Below, in pieces: positions 34,985-46,850 of a DNA stretch of 64,000 nucleotides (positions are counted from its first letter, which is position 1; every line of letters begins with the position of its first letter). The notes beneath the pieces are model-generated. The model saw only the letters and a list, made by a program, of their open reading frames with translations, was not told the origin of the DNA and did no database searches. The stretch comes from Bubalus kerabau (lineage: Eukaryota > Chordata > Mammalia > Artiodactyla > Bovidae): contig NC_073629.1 of assembly GCF_029407905.1 (NCBI RefSeq), positions 56,364,801 to 56,428,800 of the forward strand, read 5' to 3'. A program made the translations under genes and the position numbers.

Positions 34985-36080
34985 CTACTGCAAGCACCTA
35001 TACATGATGTAAAACAACAGCCACAACAATATCAGAACTTTTTAAAAAACTCAAAACCATTAAAACAAAAAATACCCATTGAGAAGATCGAGGATCCCAG
35101 GCACAGAGGTAAACTGGAATCTGGCAGGAAATGCAGATTTGGGGATGAAGTGAAAATCTCATAGAATCATGAGACCACCCGCATATGAGCTCCACTAGTA
35201 TGTTCAAGGAGAAGGCAATGACACCCCACTCCGGTACTCTTGCCTGGAAAATCCCATGGATGGAGAAGCCTGATAGGCTGCAGTCCATGGGGTCGCTAAG
35301 AGTCGGACACGACTGAGCAGCTTCACTTTCACTTTTCACTTTCATGCATTGGAGAAGGAAATGGCAACCCACTCCAGTGTTCTTGCCTGGAGAATCCCAG
35401 GGACAGTGGAGCCTGGTGGGCTGCCGTCTATGGGGTTGCACAGAGTCGGACACAACTGAAGCAACTTAACAGTATGTTCAAGTCCAAAATGCTAGCAGCA
35501 GAGGGGGAATTGGAGGATGCTTCTCTAGTGAAATTAAACCAGTACAGACCTACAGATGAGAATAGTTAGATGTCCCAGTGAAAAAGCCAGCCGGTCACTC
35601 TTGTGCTAGAGGCACTCATTAGTTGACTGCTGCATTAATGTATTGGTTTCCCATCAACTCTTTAATGCCTAACTATGAACAGAGAAGAATGATTAGATAC
35701 TGTAATATAGAGAAACAAATAAAGAACAGAACTGATAAGAAATCTGGACAATGGAAAGAATGAATATCTTTCACTAATGAATTAACAATAGAAAATGGAA
35801 CAATTTGAAAAAAATATAGTGTTTTTAAAATTAATGTATGATAGCCAAATTTGAATAAAAGTGTTATAAGATACAGTCAGAAAATATCCCAGAAAGAATG
35901 ATAATAGAAAGAGATGAACAGATGAAATGTTTTGGAACACCTTATGACCCAAAAATGAGGTCTAACATAGACTTAATAGGCATTCTGGAAAGAGAGAACA
36001 GAGAAAATAAAAACAAGGAAGTTATTTTAAAAGAATTCAGGGATTAAAAACAAAAAAAACTAAAGAATATAAAGTGGAAA
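34985..36080 (+). mobile_element. Probable ancient L1M 5' region, plus strand
   Basis: The clearest part is 35870-36080. Its order (tcccagaaagaatgataat, gaggtctaacatagactta, ggcattctggaaagagagaacagagaaa) matches the end of L1M 5' UTR. The left part is weaker. A Bov-A2 SINE interrupts it. Confidence 0.45.
35209..35470 (+). mobile_element. Bov-A2 SINE (two-monomer), plus strand
   Basis: Two Bov-A monomers joined by cagcttcactttcacttttcactttcatgcat. The 12-base target duplication agtatgttcaag lies at 35197-35208 and 35471-35482. Confidence 0.94.
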
Positions 36081-36107
36081 TTCTTTATATTTCCACTGTG
36101 GACTGGC

Positions 36108-36467
36108 TCCAAATTGGGAAAGGAGTATGACAATGTTGTATATTTTCACTCTGCTTATTTAACTTACATGCAGAGAACATCCCAGCAAAATGCTGGGATG
36201 GATGAATCACAAGTTGGAATCAAGATTGCTAGGAGAAATAGCAACAATCTCTGACACTCAGACACCACTCTATTGGGAGAAAGTGAAGAGGAACTAAAGA
36301 GCCACTTGAAGACAGTGAAAAAGCTGGCTTAAAACTCAACATTAAAAAACCAAGATCATGGCATCCTGTCCCATCACTCCATGGCCAATGTAAGAGGAAA
36401 AAGTGGAAGCAGTGACAGATTTTCTTTTCTTGGGCTCCAAAATCACCGTGGATGGTGACTGCAGCCA
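36108..36467 (+). mobile_element. BovB RT fragment, plus strand
   Basis: From the DWFQIGKG region through a damaged motif C segment (atctctgacactcagacacc replaces the YADD codons) to the CSH codons. Joined directly to a BovB 5' end at 36468. Confidence 0.85.
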
Positions 36468-37160
36468 TTGGCAGGGCTGTGTTCTCTCAGGTCAAACAAC
36501 AGGGGGGAACACAGCTGCGCCTATCAACAGAAAATTGGATTAAAGATTTACTGAGCATGGCCCCACCCATAAGAATAACACCCAGTTTACTCTTGAATAG
36601 GCTCTCACATCAGGAAGCTTCCATAAGCTTCTTATCCTTCTCCATCAGAGGGCAGACAGAATGAAAACCACAATCACAGAAAACTAACCAAACTGATCAT
36701 ATGGACCACCGCCTTGTCTAACTCAATGAAACTATGAGCCATGCCATGTAAGCTGCCCAAGATGGATGGGTCATGATGGAGAGTTATGACAAAACATGGT
36801 TTACTGGAGAAGGGAATGGCAAACCACTTCAGTATTCTTGCCTTGAGAACCGCATGAACAGAATGAAAAGGCAAAAGATAGAACACTGAATGACGAACTC
36901 CCCAGGTTGATAGGTGCCCAATATGCCACCGGACATCACTGGAGAAAAAACTCCAGAAAGAATGAAGAGATGGAGTCAAAGCAAAAACAACACCTAGCTT
37001 TGGATGTGACTGGTGATGGAAGTAAAGTCTGATGGTGTAAAGAACAATATTGCATAGGAAACTGGGATGTTGGGTCTATAAATCAAGGCAAATTGCAAGT
37101 GGTCAAACAGGAGATGGCAAGAGTGAACACTGACATTTTAGGAATCAGTGAACTAAAATG
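36468..37160 (+). mobile_element. BovB 5' region with a non-repetitive 5' UTR, plus strand
   Basis: Starts ggcagggctgtgttctctc and, after about 180 bases unlike the copy at 12 kb, enters sequence homologous to 12550-13065 (ggcagacagaatgaaaacc onward, then caaagcaaaaacaacacc and the N-terminal endonuclease codons). It stops at gaactaaaatgg where another BovB begins in reverse. This is a second type of BovB 5' end. Confidence 0.8.
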
Positions 37161-37826
37161 GACTTCAGTTCAGTTTAGTCACTAAGTCGTGTCCGACTCT
37201 TTGGGACCCCATGAATCGCAGCACGCCAGGCCTTCCTGTCCATCACCAACTCCTGGAGTTGACCCAAACTCATGTCCATTGAGTCGGTGATGCCCTCCAA
37301 CCATCTCATCCTCTGTTGTCCCCTTCTTCACCCACCCTCAATCTTTCCCAGCATCAGGGTCTTTTCAAATGAGTCAGCTCTTCGCATCAGGTGGCCAAAG
37401 TATTGGAGTTTCAGCTTCAAAATCAGTCCTACCAGTGAACACCCAGGACTGATCTCCTTCAGAATGGACTGGTTGGATCTCCTTGCAGTCCAAGGGACTC
37501 TCAAAAGTCTTCTCCAACACCACAGTTCAAAAGCATCAATTCTTCAGTGCTCAGCTCTCTTCACAGTCCAACTCTCATATCCAAACATGACCACTGGAAA
37601 AACCATAGTCTTGACTAGATGGACCTTTGTTGACAAAGTAATGTCTCTGCTTTTTAATATGCTATCTAGGTTGGTCATAACTTTCCTTCCAAGGAACAAG
37701 TGTCTTTTAATTTCATGGCTGCAATCACCATCTGCAGTGATTTTGGAGCCCAGAAAAATAAAGTCAGCCACTGTTTCCATTGTTTCCCCATCTGTTTGCC
37801 ATGAAGTGATGGGACTGGATGCCATG
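37161..37826 (-). mobile_element. BovB LINE 3' fragment, minus strand
   Basis: From the cagttcagtttagtcac tail back to the MASSPITSWQTDG codons. The frame 37544-37825 retains ADFIFLGSKITADGDCSHEIKRH. It abuts the plus-strand BovB 5' piece within a few bases. Confidence 0.9.
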
Positions 37827-37858
37827 TAAGGTCTGTTTAGGTCTTACTGTTTAGGTAG

Positions 37859-39199
37859 GACAGCTACATGTAAAAGAACACCATACAAAAAAATAAACTC
37901 AAAATGGATTAAAGACCTAAAGCTAACACCAGAAACTATAAATTTCTTAGAAGAAAACATAGGCAGAACACTAGATGAAATAAATCAAAGCGAGATCCTT
38001 TATGGCCTACCTCCTAAAGTAACGGAAATAAAAACAAAAGTAAACAAATGGGACCTGATTAAACTTAAAAGATTTTGCACAGCAAAAGAAACTATAAGCA
38101 AGGTGAAAAGACAAACCTTAGAATGGGAGAAAATAGTAGCAAATGAAATGGCTGACAAAGGATTAATTTCCAAAATATACAAGCAGCTCATACAACTCAA
38201 TACCAGAAAAAAAACAACCCAATCAAAAAAGTGGGAAAACACCTAAACAGACATTTCTCCAAAGAAGACATACAGATGGCTAACAAGCACTTGAAAAGAT
38301 GATCAACATCGCTCATTATTAGAGAAATGCAAGTCAAAACTACAATGAGATATCACCTCACACCAGTCAGAATGGCCATCATCAAAAAGTCTACAAACAA
38401 TAAATGCTGGAGAGGTTATGGAGAAAAGGAAACGCTCTTGCGCTGTTGGTAGGAATGTAAATTGATGCCGCCACTATGGAAGATGATATGTAGATCCCTT
38501 AAAAACCTAGGAATAAAACCACCATGTGACCCAGCAATCCCACTCTTAGGCATATGCCCTGAGGAAACCAAAATTTCAAAAGACACATGTATCCCAATGT
38601 TCAATGCAGCACTATTTACAATAGCTGGAACATGGAAGCAACCTAGATGTCCATCGACAGATGAATAGATATAGAAGCTGTGGTACAAATACACAACAGA
38701 ATAGTACTCAGCTATAAAAAGGAACACAGTTGCATCAGTTCTAAAGAGGCAGATGAACCTAGAACCTATTATACAGAATGAAGTAAGTCAGAAAGAGTAA
38801 GATAAATAGCATACTCTAATGCATATATATGGAATCTAGAAAAATGGTACTGAAAAATTTATTTACAGGGCAACAGTGGAGATACAGATATAGAGAATAG
38901 ACTTAACGACATGGGAAGAGGGGAGGAGAGAGTGAGATGTATGGAAAGAGTAACATGGAAACTTACATTACCATATGTAAAATAGATAGCCAACAGGAAT
39001 TTGCTGTATGACTCAGGAAACTCAAACAGGGGCTCTGTATCAACCTAGAGGGGTAGGATGCAGAGGGAGATGGGAGGGAGTTTCAAAAGGAAGGGGATAT
39101 ATGTATTCCTAAGGCTGATTCATGTTGGGCTTTGACAGAATACAACAAAATTCTGTATTGCAATTATCCTTTAATAAAAAATAAATTAAAAAAAAAAAC
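37859..39199 (+). mobile_element. L1 3' region with poly(A), plus strand
   Basis: ORF2 C-terminal sequence from the gacagctacatgtaaaaga block through a recognisable SNKCWRGYGEK-like segment and the ICPEETKISKDTCIPMF segment. A 3' UTR follows, ending ttaataaaaaataaatt and a poly(A) at about 39189-39198. A stop in the frame at about 38666-38670 (ATDE-stop) and other changes break the ORF. No clear target duplication is seen because rearranged BovB pieces flank it. Confidence 0.85.
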
Positions 39200-40004
39200 A
39201 TTGCTAGGAGAAATATCAATAATGTCAGATATGCAGATGACACCACCCTTATGGCAGAGAGTGAAGAAGAACTAAGGAGCCTCTTGATGAAAGTGAAAGA
39301 GGAGAGTGAAAAAGCTGGCTTAAAACTCAACATTCAGAAAATTAAGATCATGGTATCCAGTCCCATCACTTTGTGGCAAATAGATGGGGAAACAATGGAA
39401 GCAATGACAGACTTTATTTTCTTGGGCTCCAATATCACTGCAGATGGTGACTGAGCCATGAAATTAAAAGACACTTGCTCCCTGGCAGAAAAGTTATGAC
39501 CAAAACCTAGACAATATATTAAAAAACAGAGACATTACTTTGCCAACAAAGGTCTGTCTAGTCAAAGCTATGGTTTTTCCAGTAGTCATGTATGGATGTG
39601 AGAGTTGGACTGTGAAGAAGGCTGAGCGCTGAAGAATTGATGCTTTTGAACTGTGGTATTGGAGAAGACTCTTGAGAGTCCCTTGGACTGCAACTAGTCC
39701 ATCGTAAAGGAAATCAGTACTGAATATTCATTGGAAGGACTGATTTTGAAGCTGAAACTCCAATACTTTGGCCACTTAACACGAAGAACTGACTCATTTG
39801 AAAAGACCCTGATGATGGGAAAGATTGAAGGTAGGAGGAGAAGGAGATAACAGAGGATGAGGTGATTGGATGGTGTCACTGACTCAGTGGACATGAGTTT
39901 GAGCAAGCTCTGGGAGATGGTGATGAAGAGGAAAGCCTGGGATGCTGCAGTCCATGGGGTTGCAGGGAGTTGGACATGACTGAGAGACTGAACTGAAACT
40001 GAAC
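39200..40004 (+). mobile_element. BovB LINE 3' fragment, plus strand
   Basis: Begins at ttgctaggagaaata just after the L1 poly(A). It contains YADD codons at 39230-39241 and ends in a gagagactgaactgaaactgaac tail. Stops are frequent. Confidence 0.88.
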
Positions 40005-40525
40005 TTGCATCTTGGAAGGATAGTTATGACAAACCTAGGCAATGTATTAAAAAGCAGAGATATCATTTTCCCAAAAAAGGTTTGTATAGTAAATGCTATG
40101 GTTTTTCCAGTAGTCATGCATGGATGTGAGAGAAGGCTGAGCACTGAAGAATTGATGATTTCTAAGTGTGGTGCTGGAGAAGACTTGTGGGAATCTCTTA
40201 GAGTGCAAACACATCAAACCAGTCAATCTTAATGAAAATCAATCCTGAATATTCACTGGAAGGAATGATGCTGAAGCTGAAGCTCCAATACTTTGGCCAC
40301 CTGATGCGAAGAGCTGACTCATTGGAAAGGACCCTGATGGTGGGAAAGATTGAGGGCAAAAGGAGAAGGGGGTGGCAGTGGATGAGATAGTTAGATATCA
40401 TCACTGACTTAATGGACATGAAATTGAGCAAACCCCAAGAGATAGTAAAGGACAGAGGAGCCTTGTATGCTATAATTCATGGTGTCACAAAAAGTTGAAC
40501 ATGACTTAGTCACTGAACAACAGCT
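40005..40525 (+). mobile_element. Second BovB 3' fragment in tandem, plus strand
   Basis: Directly follows the previous 3' tail and restarts at tgcatcttggaaggatagttatgac (the LGRKVMTNL codons). It ends cacttagtcactgaacaacag. Same arrangement as at 5066/5111 but without a visible target duplication. Confidence 0.85.
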
Positions 40526-41540
40526 GTATGTATATTTATGTGTGTAAAAGACCTAAAATCTTCATTTACTGCTTTAATAGGTCAACAGATGATGTTTTAC
40601 TTTGATAAATCACAATATAGCTGGGTAGCAGTAGACATAGTTAAAAACATTAAAAAAAGTTGTTGCCCTTGGCAATATATAAACTGGGTAGTAAACAGAA
40701 AGGATAATTTTTTTTTTAATGTATATATTGCTGTTAGTAATGGTTAAATTCTTCAACTGTATACTCACATTTCTTTAATTTTTTAAGTTTGTAGATCCTT
40801 GCCATCATTGCTACTTGACCATCCCTGAATCTATCAGTTTCCTCTTTAGCTTTACAATGCCTCCTTTCTCTTTCTGCCAGTTGTCCCTTCAGTAACGTGG
40901 AATTGGGCTAAAATCACTATTATGCACATTCAGAGTTCTTAGAAAGATAAGAATTTATTCCCCCTGCGGTGCTTCTTTTTCAGTTCTGAGCACAGCAAAG
41001 ACATGTTACATAACTCGGAGTTTCAACAAACACCTGGGAATCAGGCTGTGTATTGCTCAGATGAGACCAGACATGAAGAGATTGGTAGTGACAAGTGTTG
41101 TCACTTCTCTCTCTGACAGCAGGCAAGTGGCACACTGTATATACAAGGTCTGATACCATGCTCTCCAGATGAGAAAAAAAGGAACAAGTAAGTGAAAAAT
41201 AACATTTCAGAGAGAGCTAGCTGGGGAAATAATGGCAAATTACACATGATTTAGCTTTGCTCTTGGCTTTTATAAAGACTCAAGAACTATGAACTGAGCG
41301 GTTGAGCCCTAATTAAGTCTCCTCTTGATGTCTGCACTGCACACCCAGTTCTCAGGCTGTGTTTTAAAAAGGCATCATATCATCCTCTAATTCATCTGCT
41401 TTTTTTCCTGCCTTGCTTTATTTTTTTTAATTTCCCCTTTGTTTTCCTTGAGTAAAATGAGGTTAAAGTGAGTCATTAAGAATTTTAAAAAGATTACACG
41501 ATGAAAAAATAGCTCAGATGAATTTTAATTAGAGTCTAAT
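40526..41540. other. Unique sequence
   Basis: No repeat family recognised; start of the longest repeat-poor region of the window. Confidence 0.35.
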
Positions 41541-41620
41541 TTAATAGGATTTGAACCCACCACACTGCAAGTCTATAGCTGTAACTTCAGTCATTAAATT
41601 GCAAGGCCTTTGCTTAAACT
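41541..41620 (-). other. tRNA-like patch (B-box-like), minus strand
   Basis: On the minus strand a ggttcaaatcc box (reverse of 41548-41558) is preceded by cttgcagtgtggtg. No matching acceptor stem. Possibly part of an ancient tRNA-derived SINE. Confidence 0.3.
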
Positions 41621-42160
41621 CAGTGGGAGTTTAGAGAGATTATTTTGGCTGCTTGAAGACACCATGTTTTTTCCATTAATGCCAGGGAAATATATTGAGC
41701 GACTAAAATATTACTAATAAAAATAAATGTGAAAGTTGTAAATTTCAAACAATGTAAGACCCATAGTTCATACCTGAATTTCCAAATGTGTATGTGACAT
41801 TTCATTAAGCTTAAAGCTGAAGACACACTGTATTATGTCTGACCTCTTTGAAAAAAGGAACCTAAATATTTCTGCACTTTGTCATCCCTTGGAATCTAAC
41901 AATAATAAGGCAGAAAATATGATAGGATCTGAGTCTAGAGAAGGCTGTTACGGAAACTCCCTGGTCCTGAGCTCAGACATGAGGCATCGCCATGACCTTT
42001 TAGCATCCCCAGTCCTCCCACTGCCTTCTAATGGGTTGTTCTCATTCATAAAATGGAAACAGTGAAATATATCAATTTGGATGGGAGATTATGAGGTAGA
42101 TCAATTAAAATCCACACCTCAAACCTTTCCAGAAAAGGTAATGCATGGTAAGAGCGAGGC
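41621..42160. other. Unique sequence with a possible MIR core
   Basis: catgaggcatcgcc through ttctcattcataaaatggaaacagtg (about 41985-42065) vaguely fits plus-strand MIR. Nothing else is recognised. Confidence 0.3.
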
Positions 42161-42239
42161 GGAATTCCCAGAGGGATTTGAACTCTTTATCTCAGAAGTT
42201 AAGTGCTTCCGCCTTGAACCACTAGGCTGTACGGCCTCG
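42161..42239 (-). other. tRNA-like sequence, probably SINE-derived, minus strand
   Basis: Minus-strand reading begins gaggccgtacagcctagtgg (A-box-like) and, at tRNA-like spacing, has gagttcaaatccctc (B-box-like). The 3' side ggaattcc does not pair with the 5' gaggccg, so there is no acceptor stem and it is not a functional tRNA gene. It may be the head of an old tRNA-derived SINE. Confidence 0.45.
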
Positions 42240-45200
42240 AGAAATACCCCTGTTGGTTTCAGTCGCTAAGTCAGCCACTGGAGGGAGCCAAGATGACTCC
42301 CAGAGTGTAGTTGAATATGCTGAACTGGTAGGGAAAGATAATTTTAAAATGGCACGTAAGGATGACAGAATTTGAACAAAATCCCTTTTATTTATTTATG
42401 CCAAAATCTGTGTGAATGTAAAATGCCATCTCAATCATGCTTTATTTATGGTGTGGTTTTTTCTTTGGGGAAAAAAAGAAAAGAAGCAGAATGTTGGCTT
42501 GACTTTCTCCTCTGACTGATTCTCATTCCCACTGGCAAGTGAGCCATGTGGAGAGCTCGGACACCAGAGCAAGCCCCAGCACAGGCCAAGCCAGGTGTGG
42601 GCACGCTCCCTGACTCAACTTGCCTGGTCTGATTTGGGCAGGTTAGAAAAGGCATTGCTTGTCATTTCGTGCAGCTAAAAATCATGCCTATGCCTCTCCT
42701 TGAATAGAGAGATGTGCAATATGTAAAATTCCTAAAGACAATTTTATTTATAGCTGTTGCAAATAATGTTTATACAAAGTTTATTAAATATGTCACCCAC
42801 ATTGATTTATCCCAACCAATCTCTTCAATCACTAATATTTATGTGATCGGTTCAGTTGCAACAATTATTTTATATGCTGTAGAGTATGTTATAACTAGGG
42901 ATTCACCCTGGCAATTATATGAAAGATAAAATGCTTCCTGAAGACCTTGGGGCAGGCCAGGAAGTATATTATTGGACACAAGGTGGTTTTAACTGAATGC
43001 CACAGCACTTAATTTAGAGCAAGAAATGTAGAGCATCTTATGCTTTAAAAATGAAAGTTAGTTTTGTGTTCTTTCTGGATTTTTCTTATTTCTGGGATGG
43101 TAGTAAAATCCTCTGCACAATTCCTTTCTCACATCCAAACCTTGGGCCTGGAAACACTTTCATCTCTTTGAAACACTTGTCATCTCTTTGAAATTCTGTC
43201 AGTTTTTGCTTCTCAGCAGAATTTGTCTTTATTTAGTGCCCAAAGTGGGCAGGAGAGTCTACTTGGCATTTACAAACACCTATGAAGGAAACTAGACACA
43301 TGTTCGTTGCCTGAAAGGAATTGGCATCTGATATGTGGGACTGAAGCATGGTTAACAAGAAACCAGAATTTTCTAAAGAGCCCAAGGTAACTGTTGAAAT
43401 TATGAGATGATAAGCTCAACAAAACATAAAAAGTTATTAAAAACTCAAGTGAACGCAACTTCTGTTTCCTAAGAAAGACTCAAAAGTCCTTTGTTTGGCA
43501 AAACTGATTTGACAGACCCATTTCAGTTAGGAGAGTAGAGCCTCAGGGCATGGCATGAAAATAGACAATGAAACAAAGAGGAGTCTAAAGTGTTTTGCAA
43601 AAGAAGTTAGCAGTCTTTCAGGGATGAAGTTCACTGTAGAAAGGAGAGAGGGCACAAGTTTGAGATCTAGGAAGCAAGAGGAGGGTGAACAAGAGAAGAT
43701 GATGACTGAAAATTGTTTTCTCCCAAGGATGGGAAACAACCTTGAGTGCAGACATGTGTCATATTCAAGTTGGACAATTTTGCTTTGTTGTTGTGAATGC
43801 CTCTGCTTGCTCCCAAATCAACATTTTGGGAAGTGGGGAGTCCAAACTGAAGTAAACTATTTCATAAAAGCACATAGTGATAATTGATAAACTGAGATAA
43901 TTTGGTCTTTGGTCAAAGCAAAAATACAAAACCAAAGGTAACTAGAAATGTTTTGTCAACACCCTAACTTCCAAAATCTCTGGGGAGACTGGGAGGAATC
44001 CTCACTGAGAGATGAGGACTCCTTTTAAAGTAATTTAATCTCAGGGACAGAGTGAATCCTGACCTAAGGGTTGTGTAACATTGCCACAGGCAACAAATGG
44101 GTTCTTCCAGTTCTGCACTAGCAACTGGCTTCTACCCTTTTCTTCCTCCTACTATATATTTTTCAAAAATACTTATTTCTCTGCCAGGAGAGATTTTTTC
44201 CACTAACCAAATTGTCCTCTTTAGTTGCGATTAGATTTGATTTTCAGGCTGTTTCATCTCATAGCCTTTTCTAGCAATTAGTATAGACAATGAAGAACTT
44301 TGGGGCCTTAAAGATTTGGAAATACTTGTGTAAAACCAATCACTCTCAAGTAGAATCTATTGAACTTGTAGAAACTTTGTGATCAACTCTTTTAGGAAGG
44401 CAATTATCCATGAGTTACATGAATAAATCAATTGACTGTTCATTGAACAATCCTGGCACCAGGCTGCAAGCTGGACAAAAGATGAAGAAATCTTCATCTG
44501 CAGCAAGTATGCATCTTCATGAGGAAGGAAGTGAATGACCAATCATTTAGGAGAAGCATCAAAACAGTATGGAGTGACTCTCATCTTTTTTGGTCCAATT
44601 TATCATTTAATGCAAAGAAGAAAGATTTTACTTCAACTTGGTAGTAGAAATTTGGGCTTTGCCTCATAGGTTCATAAAACAGGGTTATCTGTTAGGAAAA
44701 GTTTGCAGAACCTAAGATATTAGAGACTCTCATTGTGGCTGCTAACGGGTATGTTGTAACCTTAGCGTTAAGTTGGTATCCAGAAAAAACCTATGTAACC
44801 AACTTAAGGGGTTCATAGTTTTACATGGTATGATGTTATACTATTCTTTTACACTCTTCCTCTGGGAATCTTAGTTTACAACTCTTGACAAAGAACGCTC
44901 ATTCAGTAAAGTCCTACAGGGATAAATATAGTATAACATTGCTGACAGTAAGATTCTCCAAATTTCTGTGTCCTATGAGACCGTGATGCGGAGTATCTGA
45001 GGCCTACTTGATATACTCCCTCCGAGTCCCAAGTTCCATTGAACTGCCAACCCGCATTGCTATCTGATTGCCACAATTCCTTGATATATGAAATCATGGT
45101 GGAATTTCCTTGGAATGATATATCTTAAGCCAGGATAGCATTCAATGACTTCCAGATGCCTTCACAATGATGGTCCACTGCGTAAGGAATTACCACAGAT

Positions 45201-45679
45201 TATCTCCCCTTTGATTTGTCACAGTTTTGTATGGAGTTTATTATCAGAAGAAATATTAACCTAACCTTCAACAGCAGCCTATTTCTGAAATCTTCAGACA
45301 ATATTGAAAAAAAAAAAAAAAAGGAACTAAAAAAGGAGACTGTTATTCTTTTTACTGACATGAGAATGGTCAGTTATTTCTGCTAAGCTCCCAGAAAAAA
45401 AATGAAGGAAAATCCCATAGTCCTGAAGTGCTTTCTATCCTAAGCATGGAACAAATATCCAGTGGTCTAGAGAGTGTTCATCTAGAGAGTGAACATAGTG
45501 GCCAAGGTAACAGAAGTGGGCAGGTACTGTCAGCGCACTGAGCGGGGAAGAGCAGGGCTCTTTCTGTCTGCCACCTACCTTGGCCTCTAGGCTGCTGCCA
45601 TGCATGTGATCTTGGATTCTGCACCACAGACCTATACAAAACTAATTGTTCATGTGATTTTCTTTCTGAGCCACTGCAG
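42240..45679. other. Long repeat-poor sequence
   Basis: About 3.4 kb with no recognised mobile element. It includes a 19/20-base tandem duplication (aaacacttt.catctctttg at 43152-43190) and a run of 17 A at about 45307-45323. A 71-codon frame at 42714-42929 and a 110-codon frame at 43555-43887 have no familiar motif and no codon-use support. Confidence 0.35.
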
Positions 45680-45890
45680 ATGTCCTTTTCTGTAACAATT
45701 TAATTAACACTTTAAAATAATGATGCATTAATTAATGCCAAATTACAATGAAAATCCTGGAGAATTACACTTTATATCAACATTAATGCAAAATGAGTTC
45801 CTCCTGGATAATTTTTCTTACAATGAATACAAAAAGAGATAATACTAATTAGGCCATCAATTTAAATTTACCATAATTTCAATCCATGTC
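45680..45890. promoter_or_regulatory. Candidate conserved non-coding element (AT-rich, TAAT cores)
   Basis: Dense homeodomain-type cores: tttaattaac, gcattaattaatgcc (a palindrome), acattaatgc and actaattagg in about 200 bases, without simple-repeat structure. This composition is common in developmental enhancers, but conservation was not tested. Confidence 0.25.
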
Positions 45891-46613
45891 ATTTATCTGC
45901 TTCCCAGCACAAAACAATTCTAGTCTACCACACGTCTGTACTGCAGTAGGGATGTCTGTGTAGCAATCAGGCCAGGGTCAACTTTAAGGTATTGTAAGAT
46001 GGGCCTGAATTTTGTATCTCAGTTACTGAAAACAGTGTGTGTGTGTTTAAGAAAGAGAAAGAAATCCAAAGCTTTAGTAATAAAATGTCTTGATTTCAAT
46101 AAAGTTACATACTCAGTGTTATGATATGCAGGGCATAAGTCATCAGGCTGTCTATCAAGTCACATATAATTCAGTTTATTTTTCAGTCTCAGGGTCATGA
46201 CCCAGGAGTTAGAACTGTAGCATCTCAGGGCCATTAGTTCCTGAGCAGACCTATATCACCTCTTCCCATGTTCAAAAGTGATACCATCAGCACCTGTTAC
46301 ATTTCATTTTCATTGCTTCTAATAAGCAGATGTTCCTTTCAGCACGAGGAAGAGAGCAGGCTCCAAAGGTTAACGTTACAACACTTGTAAAGAAGGAAAT
46401 CGTGGCAGTGGCTCTTCCATTTCATCTATTTTCTCTCTTCAGTGACCCTTCACACTGGTCTTTCTTGTCGAGATTCACTTCATGTCTAGAGCATTGAGGG
46501 TCTGTAGACCATTGTGCTTCTAAGTTAAAACACCTCAACTAAATATTTTCATAAAATCTTAAATGTTTTATTCTTATGTGAGTCTTTCAACAGTAAGAGA
46601 GCTCACTGGGTCA
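45891..46613. other. Unique sequence
   Basis: Nothing recognised. Confidence 0.35.
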
Positions 46614-46624
46614 CATTCCTTCAG

Positions 46625-46839
46625 CTGTGTGCATGCTAAGTTGCTTCAGTTGTGTCCCACTCTTTGCAACCCTAGGGACTGTAGCCTTCCAGGCTCCTCT
46701 ATCCATGGGATTCTCCAGGCAAGAACACTAGACTGGGTTACCATGCCCTCCTCCAGGGGATCTTCCTGATCCAGGGATCGAACATGTGTCTCCTGCATTT
46801 GCAGGTAGATTCTTTACCACGAGTGCCACCTGAGAAGCC
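46625..46839 (-). mobile_element. Bov-tA SINE, minus strand, with target duplication
   Basis: Reverse Bov-tA from ctaagttgcttcagttgtg to accacgagtgccacctgaga. The 11-base duplication cattccttcag lies at 46614-46624 and 46840-46850. Confidence 0.93.
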
Positions 46840-46850
46840 CATTCCTTCAG

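Noticed and set aside
42161..42239. Functional tRNA gene
   Set aside because: The acceptor ends do not pair and the T-stem is imperfect.
42714..42929. 71-codon frame with hydrophobic stretches
   Set aside because: AT-rich chance frame with no domain, splice context or neighbouring exon.
43555..43887. 110-codon frame, rich in K, E and R at first
   Set aside because: No recognisable domain, no supporting context; composition follows the purine-rich local DNA.
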